A DNA stretch of 64,000 bases from Methanosphaerula palustris E1-9c (GCF_000021965.1 NC_011832.1:372001-436000); one strand, 5' to 3'; shown: positions 18,725-26,978, numbered from the stretch's first letter. Numbers and translations are program-made. The notes: a model not told the origin generated them from the sequence alone.

Positions 18725-18746
18725 ATTGCGAAATAAGGTTCGCAAT
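18725..18746. promoter_or_regulatory. Inverted repeat upstream of the PrimPol block
   Basis: ATTGCGAA and TTCGCAAT form a perfect 8-bp inverted repeat with a 6-bp spacer, directly before AAGGTG and the ATG at 18759. It is a candidate operator or replication-control site for the element. No regulator gene is recognised next to it. Confidence 0.45.
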
Positions 18747-18758
18747 AAGGTGAAAAAA

Positions 18759-19100
18759 ATGAAAAAAATTGTCTATTCATCAGGCAGACCCGAAGAGATC
18801 CCAGAGCAGCCGGTCAGGGCCGTCGCCCCCGGCTTGAACGGAACGGTCAGGCTCTATCATGCCGACCGGGCGGTACACCCCGATCACGAGGCATCAGGCA
18901 ATCTGGTGTTCGTGCACAATACAGCAGCTGTCATTGATGCTGGCGGGACGGTCGTCCTCTCACGGTCAGGTCTGGATGGAAGTCCGGCCGGGATGACGAT
19001 CCGTCTCCTATCGTGTTCATTATATATTGTTCTCAGATCTGCTCTCGCTGCAGACGCACGGGATCAGACCCGCTCGCGATACCGGCCGACGAGGGGGTGA
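18759..19100 (+). CDS. Hypothetical protein of the PrimPol block
   Basis: 113 residues starting MKKIVYSSGRPEEIPEQPVR, with AAGGTG seven bases before the ATG. The part up to ~90 residues is hydrophilic with a beta-rich look (GTVRLYHADR, GNLVFVHNTAAVIDAGGTVV). The last ~25 residues are Arg-rich and low-complexity, and the frame may have shifted there. No family is recognised. Base composition matches the two genes downstream, suggesting one transferred block. Confidence 0.4.
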   Translation: MKKIVYSSGRPEEIPEQPVRAVAPGLNGTVRLYHADRAVHPDHEASGNLVFVHNTAAVIDAGGTVVLSRSGLDGSPAGMTIRLLSCSLYIVLRSALAADARDQTRSRYRPTRG

Positions 19101-19109
19101 GGTAGCGAG

Positions 19110-19499
19110 ATGTCAGCAAAAACAGTCGTTGATCCTGGTGCAGAGCCGGTCTATGCATACCTCAGACGAAGTGCCATCGAACATGAAGCAGTCTCTCGTC
19201 TGCGGGAACTCGGGTACAGGGTGATCCGGACCGACGGCCGCTACCCGGGCGTGAACCTGATCGCGATGAAGGGCGACCATTTCAGGTTCGTCTGCATCAG
19301 GCGACGAAAGATGCCGGCCGGCTCCCTCGCTGAGGTTGCCGCGACGTATGCAGAGGATCAGTATGAACTCCGGCGGTACATCTCGCCGATCGTCGCCGCC
19401 GATCTCTGGATCTGGTCCATGGCGGACCAGTGGCGGTACTTCGCCGTCTACCCCGGTGGAATTCAGGAGATAGGTGAGAACGATGAACACCGGCTCTGA
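19110..19499 (+). CDS. Restriction-endonuclease-fold-like small protein, degenerate active site
   Basis: 129 residues. The pattern IEHEAVSRLRELGYRVIRTD, then PGVNLIAMKGDHFRFVCIRRRK, and later ELRRYISP and DLWIWSMADQWRYFAVYPGG resembles small archaeal PD-(D/E)XK (VRR/Hjc-like) proteins. In those proteins the core reads G-x-D-L-I-A ... (E/Q)-x-K. Here the metal-binding Asp is Asn (GVNLIA) and the E-x-K position reads C-I-R, so catalysis is doubtful. The fold call is inference from the pattern. The gene overlaps the PrimPol gene by 17 bases, suggesting a functional pairing. Confidence 0.55.
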   Translation: MSAKTVVDPGAEPVYAYLRRSAIEHEAVSRLRELGYRVIRTDGRYPGVNLIAMKGDHFRFVCIRRRKMPAGSLAEVAATYAEDQYELRRYISPIVAADLWIWSMADQWRYFAVYPGGIQEIGENDEHRL

Positions 19500-22400
19500 G
19501 ATCCGGCGGGGTCTCGAGGTGCTGGTCGCTCCCGGTCAGGTCTTCGAGGTCCGGAGCTGGACGGGCGATCGCATCGCCTCTGGTTACTTCGACGACCTCG
19601 ATACCGCCGGGAAGGCGATCGAAGCACTCGACGCGGCGAACCCAGACGGGATCTACCTGACCCCGAACCCGGTGCTGCCCGACCTCCTGGCGAGGCGGGC
19701 GAACCGGATCAAGGGACCGCTCGCCAAGAAGGACTCCTCGACGAGCGATGGCGATATCCTGAGCCGGCGCTGGTTCCTGATCGACATCGACCCGGCCCGG
19801 CCATCCGGGGTCTCCTCATCCGATGAGGAACATCAGGCAGCGCTGGACCGGGCGACTGAGATCGCGGCAGCCCTGGGCGAGAGGGGCTGGCCAGCCCCGG
19901 TCGCCGGCGATTCCGGCAACGGTGCTCACCTCCTGTACCGGGTGGACCTCCCGAACGACGAGCAGGTGACGGCGCTGATCAGGGCCGCCCTGGTCGGACT
20001 CGACGGTCTCTTCTCCGATGCGAGGGCCTCCGTCGATACAGCCGTCTTCAATGCGAGCCGGATCTGGAAAGTCTACGGAACCGTCGCAAGAAAGGGTGAC
20101 AACACCAGATCCCGACCACACCGACGGAGCCGGCTGCTGTCGATGCCGGACCCGATCGCGATCGTGACACGGGAGCAGCTCGCAGCCCTGGCGATCACCG
20201 ATCCAGGAGGAGACACAGCAGCGCCGGCACCCTCGAACAGGGGGACCAGCCGCCAGGTTGGCGAGAAGATCGACCTGGCCGGCTGGCTCCGGGACCACGA
20301 CCTCGGTGTCATCGACCGCCGGCCCTACCGGGGCGGCGATCTCTACCGACTCGACGCCTGTCCGTTCTCATCAGCCCACACCGACGGGGCGTTTGCGATC
20401 CAGTTCGCGAGCGGGGCAATCCATGCCGGCTGCCATCACGCCTCGTGCGGCGGCGGGTCGCAGCGGTGGCCCGAACTCCGGGAGATGTACGAGAAGCCGA
20501 AGGTCTCCGCCATAACCCCTGAAGAGAAGGGGGCGGCCTACAGAAAGAAGAAGGCTACAGCGAGAGAGGCGGTGGCCGGCCGGGATGACGCAGCACCGGT
20601 TGAGACCGATGCAGCAGATGAAGCGGTCCTGGCCGAGGCCCGGCAGATCCTGGAGACCGGCGACCCGCTCGCGTACATGGTCGACACGTTCAACCTTGAG
20701 CACGTCGGTGATCGGGACCTGGCTCACTGCCTGGCTCTCTCTCTTGCGTCCCGCCTGGTCGCAACATCCGAAGGGCTGCACGTCATGACGACCGGTGAGT
20801 CGGGCAAGGGGAAGAGCGACGGCTACCGGGTGATGCTCAGGCAGCTCCCCGACGCGTGGAAGATCAAGGGCTCGTTCTCCGACAAATCCCTCTATTACAT
20901 GGGTGAGTCCCTGAAGCCCCAGACGGTCTTTCTCATCGACGACAAGGACCTCTCAGACTCCCTTCAGGAAGTGCTCAAGGAAGCCACTACTGATTTCAGA
21001 AAACCGATCGAACATCGCACCGTCACGACAGATAGAAAACCACAGATTTGTTACATCCCGGAGCGCTGCATCTGGTGGATTGCCAGGGTCGAAGGAGTCG
21101 GCGACGACCAGGTCAAAAACCGGATGCTCATGCCATGGGTCGACGACTCCGATGAACAGGATCGGGCTGTCCTGGCCGGCATTCTTGAGCGTCTGGCCCG
21201 GGACGAAGACGAACCGATCGGTGAGCTGCACGAGATCGCAGTCTGTAAGGCACTGTGGACGATCCTTCAGAGCGTCGGACTGGTCGACGTCAACCTCTCC
21301 CGGTTTGCGCTCAGGATCCATTTCTCATCTGCCCGGAACCGGCGCAACTCCCGGATGTTGACTGACATGATCCAGTCCGCAGCCATGCTCAGATATTTCC
21401 AGCGGGACCGCCGGGACCTGCAGGACGGCATAACCCGGATATACGCCACCGAGGACGACTTCAGGACCGCGGCGGCCATCTTCACGGCCCTGCATACGGT
21501 ATCTGGGTCGCAGGACGCGAAACTGACCCGGCGGGAGGATGATGTTCTGCGGTTGCTCGCGGCGACCGGGGAGACGGAGTTTACCGTACAGAAGATCATG
21601 AACCTGACGAAACTCTCGTACGATTCGGTCCGCAGAATGCTGGTCGGATACGGAGACCGGGGCATCCATCGCCCTGGACTCCTGGAGAAGTGCCCGGCGA
21701 TTGCAAAGATGGATACGTCGGTCAGCATACGGGATGAGGACGACGACAGAACGGTCCGGACGATCCATCGGCGCGAGACCACGTTTTCCTTCGACCTGCA
21801 GGTCTACCGGCGCTGGCAGACCGGCGGTCAGGTGGTCTGGCTGGACGAGCCCGGAGACCGGGACCGGGATCCCGATCCGCGGTCGAACACTTGTCAGCAG
21901 CATCAGCAGCATATACGCAGCATAAACGCAGTTTCAACTGCGACCATAAAAACCGACAATCCGGCCCTTTCTGCGGAAACGGATGATAAATCATTATGCG
22001 TACAAAGAGAAGGATCGTTAAACGCAGCAGAAATGAAGAGCACGCACCCCGCACCCTCACCGGAAGGAAGGGTGTGTGCGGGTGTGTGTGTTCCTGAAAA
22101 AAACTGCGACCTAACATCAAATACTGGTATCCGCAACCTGATTCAAAAACAGGGCCGGCAATCACCTCCAAAAGTCAGCAGCAAAAACTGCAAAGATGCT
22201 GCGACCACCTGCAAAGACTGCGGAGATGCTGCGGTCACCAGTATGGCAGGCGGTGAACCGGCACGGCCGGCCCCACCACTGACCCTCGCCCAGGTGAACC
22301 CGGGTGACTACTCCCTGATCCCGGGCGGTCCCCTGATCGAGCCGTGCCCGGTCTGCGGTGGCCGGGTGGTCCACTACACCGAACGCTACCAGGCCCGGAA

Positions 22401-22659
22401 GGCCCGGGGTCCAAAGGAGAAGAGCCGGAATATCTGCCGGGGCTGCTATAACCGGGCCCGGGCCTGTGAGCAGGCCGCCATCCAGGTCCTGCCGGGTGTG
22501 ATCCCGCTGGACGAGGTTGAGTCGGTCGATGCTGGCCTCTTCGGCCGGTGCTCAGTCTGCGGGCTCCAGGCGGCAACATACAACCACGCCGGCAGCGGGA
22601 CCGGGATCTGCTCGGTCTGTTATGAGAAACTGGTGAGAGAGCAGGTGGATATTCGATAA
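19483..22659 (+). CDS. PrimPol primase/SF3-like helicase fusion with zinc ribbons
   Basis: 1058 residues. The ATG at 19483 is preferred to a GTG nine bases earlier on AGGAGA/GGTGAG spacing. N-terminal AEP primase signatures are LIDIDPARP (metal-binding DxD, ~100-106), GDSGNGAHLL (~142-151) and NASRIWKVYGTVARKG (~190-205). A Cys/His cluster lies at ~293-322 (ACPF..., GCHHASCGG). A P-loop TGESGKGKSD (~437-446) and Walker B VFLIDDKD (~482-489) follow, then a winged-helix-like region and two CxxC zinc ribbons near the end. Such proteins initiate replication of archaeal plasmids and viruses. Confidence 0.8.
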   Translation: MNTGSEIRRGLEVLVAPGQVFEVRSWTGDRIASGYFDDLDTAGKAIEALDAANPDGIYLTPNPVLPDLLARRANRIKGPLAKKDSSTSDGDILSRRWFLIDIDPARPSGVSSSDEEHQAALDRATEIAAALGERGWPAPVAGDSGNGAHLLYRVDLPNDEQVTALIRAALVGLDGLFSDARASVDTAVFNASRIWKVYGTVARKGDNTRSRPHRRSRLLSMPDPIAIVTREQLAALAITDPGGDTAAPAPSNRGTSRQVGEKIDLAGWLRDHDLGVIDRRPYRGGDLYRLDACPFSSAHTDGAFAIQFASGAIHAGCHHASCGGGSQRWPELREMYEKPKVSAITPEEKGAAYRKKKATAREAVAGRDDAAPVETDAADEAVLAEARQILETGDPLAYMVDTFNLEHVGDRDLAHCLALSLASRLVATSEGLHVMTTGESGKGKSDGYRVMLRQLPDAWKIKGSFSDKSLYYMGESLKPQTVFLIDDKDLSDSLQEVLKEATTDFRKPIEHRTVTTDRKPQICYIPERCIWWIARVEGVGDDQVKNRMLMPWVDDSDEQDRAVLAGILERLARDEDEPIGELHEIAVCKALWTILQSVGLVDVNLSRFALRIHFSSARNRRNSRMLTDMIQSAAMLRYFQRDRRDLQDGITRIYATEDDFRTAAAIFTALHTVSGSQDAKLTRREDDVLRLLAATGETEFTVQKIMNLTKLSYDSVRRMLVGYGDRGIHRPGLLEKCPAIAKMDTSVSIRDEDDDRTVRTIHRRETTFSFDLQVYRRWQTGGQVVWLDEPGDRDRDPDPRSNTCQQHQQHIRSINAVSTATIKTDNPALSAETDDKSLCVQREGSLNAAEMKSTHPAPSPEGRVCAGVCVPEKNCDLTSNTGIRNLIQKQGRQSPPKVSSKNCKDAATTCKDCGDAAVTSMAGGEPARPAPPLTLAQVNPGDYSLIPGGPLIEPCPVCGGRVVHYTERYQARKARGPKEKSRNICRGCYNRARACEQAAIQVLPGVIPLDEVESVDAGLFGRCSVCGLQAATYNHAGSGTGICSVCYEKLVREQVDIR

Positions 22660-22701
22660 GATCTCCATTACCGGCACTGAACCTTTCGGCGATCGGTGCC
22701 A

Positions 22702-22815
22702 GAGGGGACGCTGACCCTCTCGGTGCCGGCGGGCCAGATGCCAGAGAAGTCCGGAGCCGGCGCGATAGTCGGGGTGCTGGGAGTCATCGCGATGGTCACC
22801 TGCCGGCGACGGTGA
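22702..22815 (+). pseudogene. C-terminal fragment of the secreted-protein family
   Basis: The 37-codon frame EGTLTLSVPAG...EKSGAGAIVGVLG...CRRR-stop matches the last residues of the protein at 26979-27650 (EGTLTISVLA...QKSGAGAIVGVLG...CRRR), including the C-terminal membrane anchor. It lies directly after the PrimPol gene, so the block may have inserted into or next to a copy of this gene. Confidence 0.7.
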
Positions 22816-22929
22816 AGCAGATCGGAGAGAGTCCACGGACGATCGGACGTTATCACTCCCTGGTATCCGGGGATATCTGGACACACCGTAAGACAGAAAG
22901 AATTTTAATGTCTCATATTAAGATGTAGA

Positions 22930-22950
22930 CTTATATTTTAGAAATATAAG
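22930..22950. promoter_or_regulatory. Perfect palindrome overlapping the SatD promoter region
   Basis: CTTATATTT-TAG-AAATATAAG is a perfect 9-3-9 inverted repeat containing TATA-like sequence, 34 bp before the ATG at 22984. The SatD-like protein carries an HTH, so self-repression at this site is a plausible inference. Confidence 0.5.
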
Positions 22951-22983
22951 GTTTTTTTTAACTAAAAAAAAAGGTTGGATACC

Positions 22984-23832
22984 ATGGGAACAGAGATCGT
23001 CGCGGTATTGACGGGAGATTTGGTAAAATCTCAAACGTATTTGACTGAGGCGCTCACGTCGACCCTCGCTGATCTCAGATCTGGGTTTAAGACGTTTAAA
23101 GAAATAATGGGCGAAGCTCATAATCAGAGTAATTTTGATCTGATGATCTCCCGTGGCGATAGTTTTCAGGGACTTCTTCTACAGCCTGAGATCGCTCTCA
23201 AAGCAGCGATATATATTCGTGCGGATTTGATCCGTGATAGTAAAGCAAAATTTCGTCGTGATGCGAGAATTGCAATCGGGATTGGCACGGTTGAAGATAT
23301 GGATGCTTCTCTGGGAGAGGCGTTTATCAAATCCGGTGTCTGGTTAGATGAATTAAAAGATATGAAACAAAATCTTATCATCAGGACCTCATTTGGAGAT
23401 GAAATAAACAGAGAATTCGATACTGAATGCGCATTAACTGATGGAATAATTCAGAAATGGACATCTGGCCAGGCTGAGGCCGTAAAGGAGTATGTAATCA
23501 GCGAAAATCAAGAGGAGGTTGCAAAGAAATTAGGCATTTCTCAGGCCGCAGTTTCGTTAAGACTGAATGGTAGTAATTATTCGTTACTACAAAAATTCTT
23601 TTCACGATATCAAGAGATCATCTCTCGTGAAATCCAGAAACAAACGGAAATTACAACCAATAACAGATCAGAAAATCTGGATCTTGCTGCGAAGCGAATA
23701 GCAGAAGTCATGTGGAACCTTGGTTATCGTCATTTATCCGATGCCGAATTAAATTCCCTTTCAAAAAACGATGCATTATCCCGGAAAGTTGAAGCCAGAC
23801 TTAAACAATATCAGGGATCGGCACAGAAATAG
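22984..23832 (+). CDS. SatD-family protein with HTH
   Basis: 282 residues from the ATG at 22984 (AAGGTT eight bases before; a TTG start three codons earlier is less likely). The N-terminal domain shows the SatD pattern AVLTGDLVKSQ and later DLMISRGDSFQGLLLQPEI with AIGIGTVE. The segment ENQEEVAKKLGISQAAVSLR (~170-190) is a helix-turn-helix. SatD proteins are thought to couple nucleotide-cyclase-like folds to regulation, but the mechanism is not established. The DUF3307-like membrane protein follows 12 bases downstream. AT-rich, unlike the PrimPol gene. Confidence 0.7.
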   Translation: MGTEIVAVLTGDLVKSQTYLTEALTSTLADLRSGFKTFKEIMGEAHNQSNFDLMISRGDSFQGLLLQPEIALKAAIYIRADLIRDSKAKFRRDARIAIGIGTVEDMDASLGEAFIKSGVWLDELKDMKQNLIIRTSFGDEINREFDTECALTDGIIQKWTSGQAEAVKEYVISENQEEVAKKLGISQAAVSLRLNGSNYSLLQKFFSRYQEIISREIQKQTEITTNNRSENLDLAAKRIAEVMWNLGYRHLSDAELNSLSKNDALSRKVEARLKQYQGSAQK

Positions 23833-23844
23833 TGATGGTGAGAG

Positions 23845-24228
23845 ATGTTGTACCAGTATCTTCTCTATCTAATTTTATTGGTGGGGTATATCATCATACT
23901 GTGGCCAAGTGGTTATGCAATACGTCGATTTTTAGAAAATTTTGAATTTGAGAATAAATTTAAAAAAGATGAGACCGGGCTCAATTCTTCACAGAAACAT
24001 GCAGGAACCTACATCGGTTATTTCGAACGTTTTTTAATACTCATCTTTATGTTAACGGATCAGTTTGTAGCTATTGGCTTTCTGATCACTGCCAAATCGA
24101 TATTCAGATTTGAAAAAAGTCCACGAGGCATCGTTGAATATTTTTTGATGGGGACGCTTATGAGTTATGCGATAGCGATTTCAGTTGGAGAAATTATGCA
24201 ATATCTCATTATTATGATCCAATCCTGA
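23845..24228 (+). CDS. DUF3307-like membrane protein, SatD partner
   Basis: 127 residues with three to four hydrophobic segments (YLLYLILLVGYIIILWP, ERFLILIFMLTDQFVAIGFL, YFLMGTLMSYAIAISVGEI). The stretch AGTYIGYFERFLILIFMLTD followed by FLITAKSIFRFE matches the C-terminal part of DUF3307 proteins, which often sit next to SatD genes. It probably forms a membrane module with the SatD-like protein. The function is unknown. Confidence 0.65.
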   Translation: MLYQYLLYLILLVGYIIILWPSGYAIRRFLENFEFENKFKKDETGLNSSQKHAGTYIGYFERFLILIFMLTDQFVAIGFLITAKSIFRFEKSPRGIVEYFLMGTLMSYAIAISVGEIMQYLIIMIQS

Positions 24229-24439
24229 AGAGAAGCCTCCAGAACCAGAAGAGAGAGGGCCCTACCCGATCAGGGCATGCTGAGAAAACCTGGCAGGTAT
24301 CAGTTGTCAGGTCTTCGACAATTCACCACACAGAATTCCCTTCTCGATCTTACGGAGATATTCCCGGATAGTATCTGCTTCCGTGCCCGTCTCGATCGGT
24401 GAACCTATCACCTGGTGCCGGCCTCAGGGGATGTGATCT

Positions 24440-25013
24440 TCATTCCCGGCTCGCTGAACCTTCGGCCCAGCTGAGGATCTTCTGGAGACAGAACTGCCGG
24501 ATCAGTGTCTCGACATCAGTGGCTTTCGCAAACAGGTTTTCTTCGGTTCGAATGAAAGGTTCCCAGGGGATGCCGGAACTTGTCTGAGCCCCAGCGTCCA
24601 CGAAAGTACCCGCTGGCCTGCTCGAACACGCCCTCCTCGATCAGGATGAACATGTCCTGCGTGCGCTTCTGTTCACAGAGTCGCTCGAATTCCATCGATG
24701 CAGACTGGTTGATGCAATGTTCAGAACCCACTTCGAAAAAGAAGACAAAGAGGTGAATCCTAGATTGGTCGAGGAGGAGGTGACTGATCCTGAGGTTATA
24801 ATCATCCGGGTTCTCGCCTTCCCCGCAGGGGTGCTCAATATCCAGATCGAGAGAGATGCGGGCAGAATAGCCATCAACAATCAGCCGGTTCCTGAGTGTT
24901 TCCAGAAGCGGCAGGTTCCGCGGCGCGAAGGACCCGAATATCCCGATTGGAATGGACCGCACCAGGGCTGACGACGCCTGCTGTTCGCCGGCCAGGGTGA
25001 GAAAGAAGTCCAT
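24440..25013 (-). pseudogene. Frameshifted unknown protein (TIR/deoxyribosyltransferase-like look)
   Basis: From the ATG at 25013 the frame reads MDFFLTLAGEQQASSALVRS, IGIFGSFAPRNLPLLETLRN, HLLLDQSRIHLFVFFFEVGS and SASMEFERL. One extra base in a C-run near 24566 must be removed to continue as HPWEPFIRTEENLFAKATDV...ILSWAEG to the stop at 24440 (~190 residues). A 'bacterial S-x-x-N-x-x-L-L' pattern and the acidic E-F-E-R-L are reminiscent of nucleoside 2-deoxyribosyltransferase/TIR-like folds, but this is a weak inference. It is divergent from the wHTH gene at 25133. Confidence 0.5.
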
Positions 25014-25093
25014 GGTTTGAGATGGGAACTGTTCTGGTATAATTACATATAGTCTCAAATGTGTGACTTAAAAACCAGAAACCCTATATGTGG

Positions 25094-25109
25094 GTCTCAC
25101 TTATGAGAC
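25094..25109. promoter_or_regulatory. Operator-like palindrome GTCTCA-N4-TGAGAC
   Basis: A perfect 6-4-6 inverted repeat lies between the divergent genes at 25013 and 25133, next to a TATA-like CCTATATG (25083-25090). A further half-site AGTCTCA is at 25051-25057. It is a natural binding site for the adjacent wHTH protein and would control both directions. Confidence 0.55.
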
Positions 25110-25132
25110 TATGTGCGAGAGAGGGGAGGACA

Positions 25133-25630
25133 ATGAGTGGCATGAGCGCGGATGCGATCAGGATCTATAGTGGGAAGGTGCCCCAGGAGATCAGAAATGC
25201 GGTGGCACCTCTATCGAACGACAAGGTCTGGGCGGTCTTTGCGGGGATCCTGACCCATGAGTCGATCAGTTTTACTGAGATAAAACGCCTCTTTGAGACG
25301 GAATCCTCAGGAGAGATCACCCGTCACCTGAAGGCGCTGACGACGGCCGGGCTGATAGAACGGCGTGCTCCTACGATCGATGCCGTCGGAGATACGGTCC
25401 GCTCTGTCTATGTACCGACGGCGCTCGGTCGTTCGATGATGCGGGGGCTCTTTACGTCGGTTCTGCCGCAGCCTTCAAAGGGGCGCGTGATCTCGCGCGA
25501 GTTTATGACAGTCCCAATTCATACGTTCAAGAAGGGGGGGCTGACAGATATATCGGCGTATTCGAGTTGGAGCTCGACAGACACGCAAGCATCGAGATCC
25601 ATGATGATGGTGATGCCGCATGCCATCTAA
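25133..25630 (+). CDS. Winged-helix (ArsR-like) transcription regulator
   Basis: 165 residues; the ATG at 25133 follows GGGGAGGACA, which decides it over an in-frame ATG at 25088. The wHTH has LSNDKVWAVFAGILTHESIS, FTEIKRLFETESSGEITRHL and KALTTAGLIERR, the usual H2-H3-wing order. After a run of seven G (about 25535) an alternative frame (YIGVFELELDRHASIEIHDD) also looks gene-like, so a shift there is possible. Its stop overlaps the next ATG (25620) by 11 bases. It is likely autoregulated through 25094-25109. Confidence 0.65.
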   Translation: MSGMSADAIRIYSGKVPQEIRNAVAPLSNDKVWAVFAGILTHESISFTEIKRLFETESSGEITRHLKALTTAGLIERRAPTIDAVGDTVRSVYVPTALGRSMMRGLFTSVLPQPSKGRVISREFMTVPIHTFKKGGLTDISAYSSWSSTDTQASRSMMMVMPHAI

Positions 25631-25946
25631 TGAAACTCAGGATGACAGGTTACCGCTCCGGATTGTTCAGCCGGCAGATCTGCCCGTTTTGAACGTGGAT
25701 GGCATCCTCGGCGGACTTGACCCATCCCAGGCACGGATCCTCCTCTATGCGGACCGCCCGGAGATGACGATCGCCGCAGACGGTTCGATGACCCCGGCAG
25801 CGGTGGTCAGGATGTTTCTCGCCGAGCTCCGGATGTCGCCCGAGACTTTTGTCAGTATTGCCTGCTGGATGGGAACCCAGGCAGCCCGATATGAGGCGTG
25901 TAGCGCGGTAGCGGACGACGAAGAGATGGATCAAAAACCCGTGTGA
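25620..25946 (+). CDS. DUF3467-like small protein downstream of the wHTH
   Basis: 108 residues, acidic and without membrane segments: RIVQPADLPVLNVDGILGGL, ILLYADRPEMTIAADGSMTP, then AELRMSPETFVSIACWMGTQ and AARYEA. The ending resembles the 'MSP..K.....L...V..YE' tail of DUF3467. It overlaps the wHTH gene and is probably its co-transcribed partner. The function is unknown. Confidence 0.45.
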   Translation: MPSNETQDDRLPLRIVQPADLPVLNVDGILGGLDPSQARILLYADRPEMTIAADGSMTPAAVVRMFLAELRMSPETFVSIACWMGTQAARYEACSAVADDEEMDQKPV

Positions 25947-26082
25947 TCTGTGGCATTCGAAGGAGCCGGCGCCTCCAGTCGCCGGTGAAATCCGGCAGAG
26001 AAAACAGTAGGTGCCCCACACCTGATACATATCAGGTTTTCTTAAATATCTCGTTCATCCGTAAGAGGGAATCAGATGGGAG

Positions 26083-26099
26083 AAGAGTCCGGAGGACTC
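26083..26099. terminator. Small perfect hairpin AGAGTCC-GGA-GGACTCT
   Basis: A 7-bp perfect stem with a 3-base loop. Its role is unknown; it may be an RNA hairpin or part of the debris around the inverted-repeat element that follows. No T-tract follows it on the plus strand. Confidence 0.25.
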
Positions 26100-26109
26100 T
26101 GCGAATACT

Positions 26110-26188
26110 GTTGAACGCAGTCAATCCCTAAATAGACCAATCTTCGACTCTATTGAGTCTACGATTGGTCAAGGATGTTGCGTTTAAC
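26110..26188. repeat. 79-bp inverted-repeat element interrupting hicA
   Basis: GTTGAACGCA (26110-26119) and TGCGTTTAAC (26179-26188) form ends with one mismatch. Inside, GACCAATC ... GACTC-TATT-GAGTC ... GATTGGTC (26135-26170) makes a strong cruciform. It sits exactly where the hicA frame loses similarity. It behaves like a miniature inverted-repeat element or an integron-type recombination site. Confidence 0.5.
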
Positions 26189-26277
26189 ACTATACCTTTC
26201 ACCCGGTTCAGCACAAACCCTCTCTTCTCCAGAACTCGGATGACCTTATGAGGCGTGAGTGTTGGAACCTTAGGCAT
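26128..26277 (-). pseudogene. hicA: hicA toxin, truncated
   Basis: The ATG at 26277 overlaps the hicB stop (ATGCCTAA). The frame reads MPKVPTLTPHKVIRVLEKRG, FVLNRVKG, as expected for the HicA N-terminus (dsRNA-binding-like mRNA interferase). After the KG position the sequence becomes the inverted-repeat element, so the catalytic His (SHHxY) and the beta sheet are missing and the frame stops at 26128. The toxin is inactive. Confidence 0.7.
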
Positions 26278-26506
26278 GGGCTTCGATGGTGAGGATGTAT
26301 TCCAACAACCCCTCCTCGGTCGGGATATCCTCGCCCTTCTCCTGAAGGTCCTCGATAGAGAGCTCGATAGCTTCCCTTGCCATCGTTATCGCGTCATCGA
26401 TCGTCTCCCCGTAGGTGACGCAGCCTGGAAGCATCGGTACAGTCACCGTCGTATATCCGCTCTCCGGCTCTTTCCGGAGCAGGATGCGGTAATTCAGGTA
26501 TCTCAT
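26270..26506 (-). CDS. hicB: HicB-family antitoxin
   Basis: 78 residues with the HicB/UPF0150 fold pattern: YTTVTVPMLPGCVTYGETID, DAITMAREAIELSIEDLQEK and a final LEYILTIEAHA. It lies upstream of and overlaps hicA, in antitoxin-first order. It lacks a visible DNA-binding C-terminal domain, so it is the short HicB form. With its toxin broken it is probably a residual antitoxin. Confidence 0.8.
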   Translation of the reverse strand: MRYLNYRILLRKEPESGYTTVTVPMLPGCVTYGETIDDAITMAREAIELSIEDLQEKGEDIPTEEGLLEYILTIEAHA

Positions 26507-26603
26507 CTCGTATCACCCGTGGATCATGCAGACTCTGATCTGCTCGTGAAGTATCTTGCCCGAGGTCTAATAAATAGTAACCGAGCAGGGGTGCCTGGGG
26601 TTA

Positions 26604-26780
26604 AGCGGGGGCATCGACGCGATCATCTCGTTCGCGGTCCGCGTGGTGCTGGAGGGGACGCTGACAGTCCCGGTGCTGGCGAACATCGCGAAGATCTACG
26701 ATAAGAAGATCACCCTCGGTTCGCCGGCGACTCCGACACCGGGCCAGAGGATCGCACGGGCGACCCCCTCGCCCGAGTGA
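26604..26780 (+). pseudogene. C-terminal fragment of the secreted-protein family
   Basis: The 58-codon frame SGGIDAIISFAVRVVLEGTL, TVPVLANIAKIYDKKITLGS matches residues near 170-200 of the protein at 26979 (ASDATISFTVHGVTEGTL, TISVLANTAKVYGKEIALG). It then ends before the C-terminal anchor. It is a decayed tandem neighbour, ~200 bp upstream of the intact gene. Confidence 0.65.
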
Positions 26781-26949
26781 TGCACTGCCCGGACAAACAT
26801 CTTATCCTCAATTCCTCATCGCATGGAGGACGAGTTCGCAGACGGCGTTGGGCTGGAGATCCCGGAACACCTTCTCCGGGTCAATGTGCCGGAGGTACCC
26901 CGGGCATGCACCCTCCCGGGTTCCTCCCCGATCATGAATCCTCGAACCC

Positions 26950-26976
26950 TATATACTCCGCCGTCTATAGGTGATC
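26950..26976 (+). promoter_or_regulatory. TATA box and Shine-Dalgarno for the secreted protein
   Basis: TATATACT at 26950-26957 lies ~25 bp upstream of the start region, and AGGTGAT at 26969-26975 (close to the 16S tail complement) is three bases before the ATG at 26979. A very short or absent leader is implied. Confidence 0.4.
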
Positions 26977-26978
26977 AT

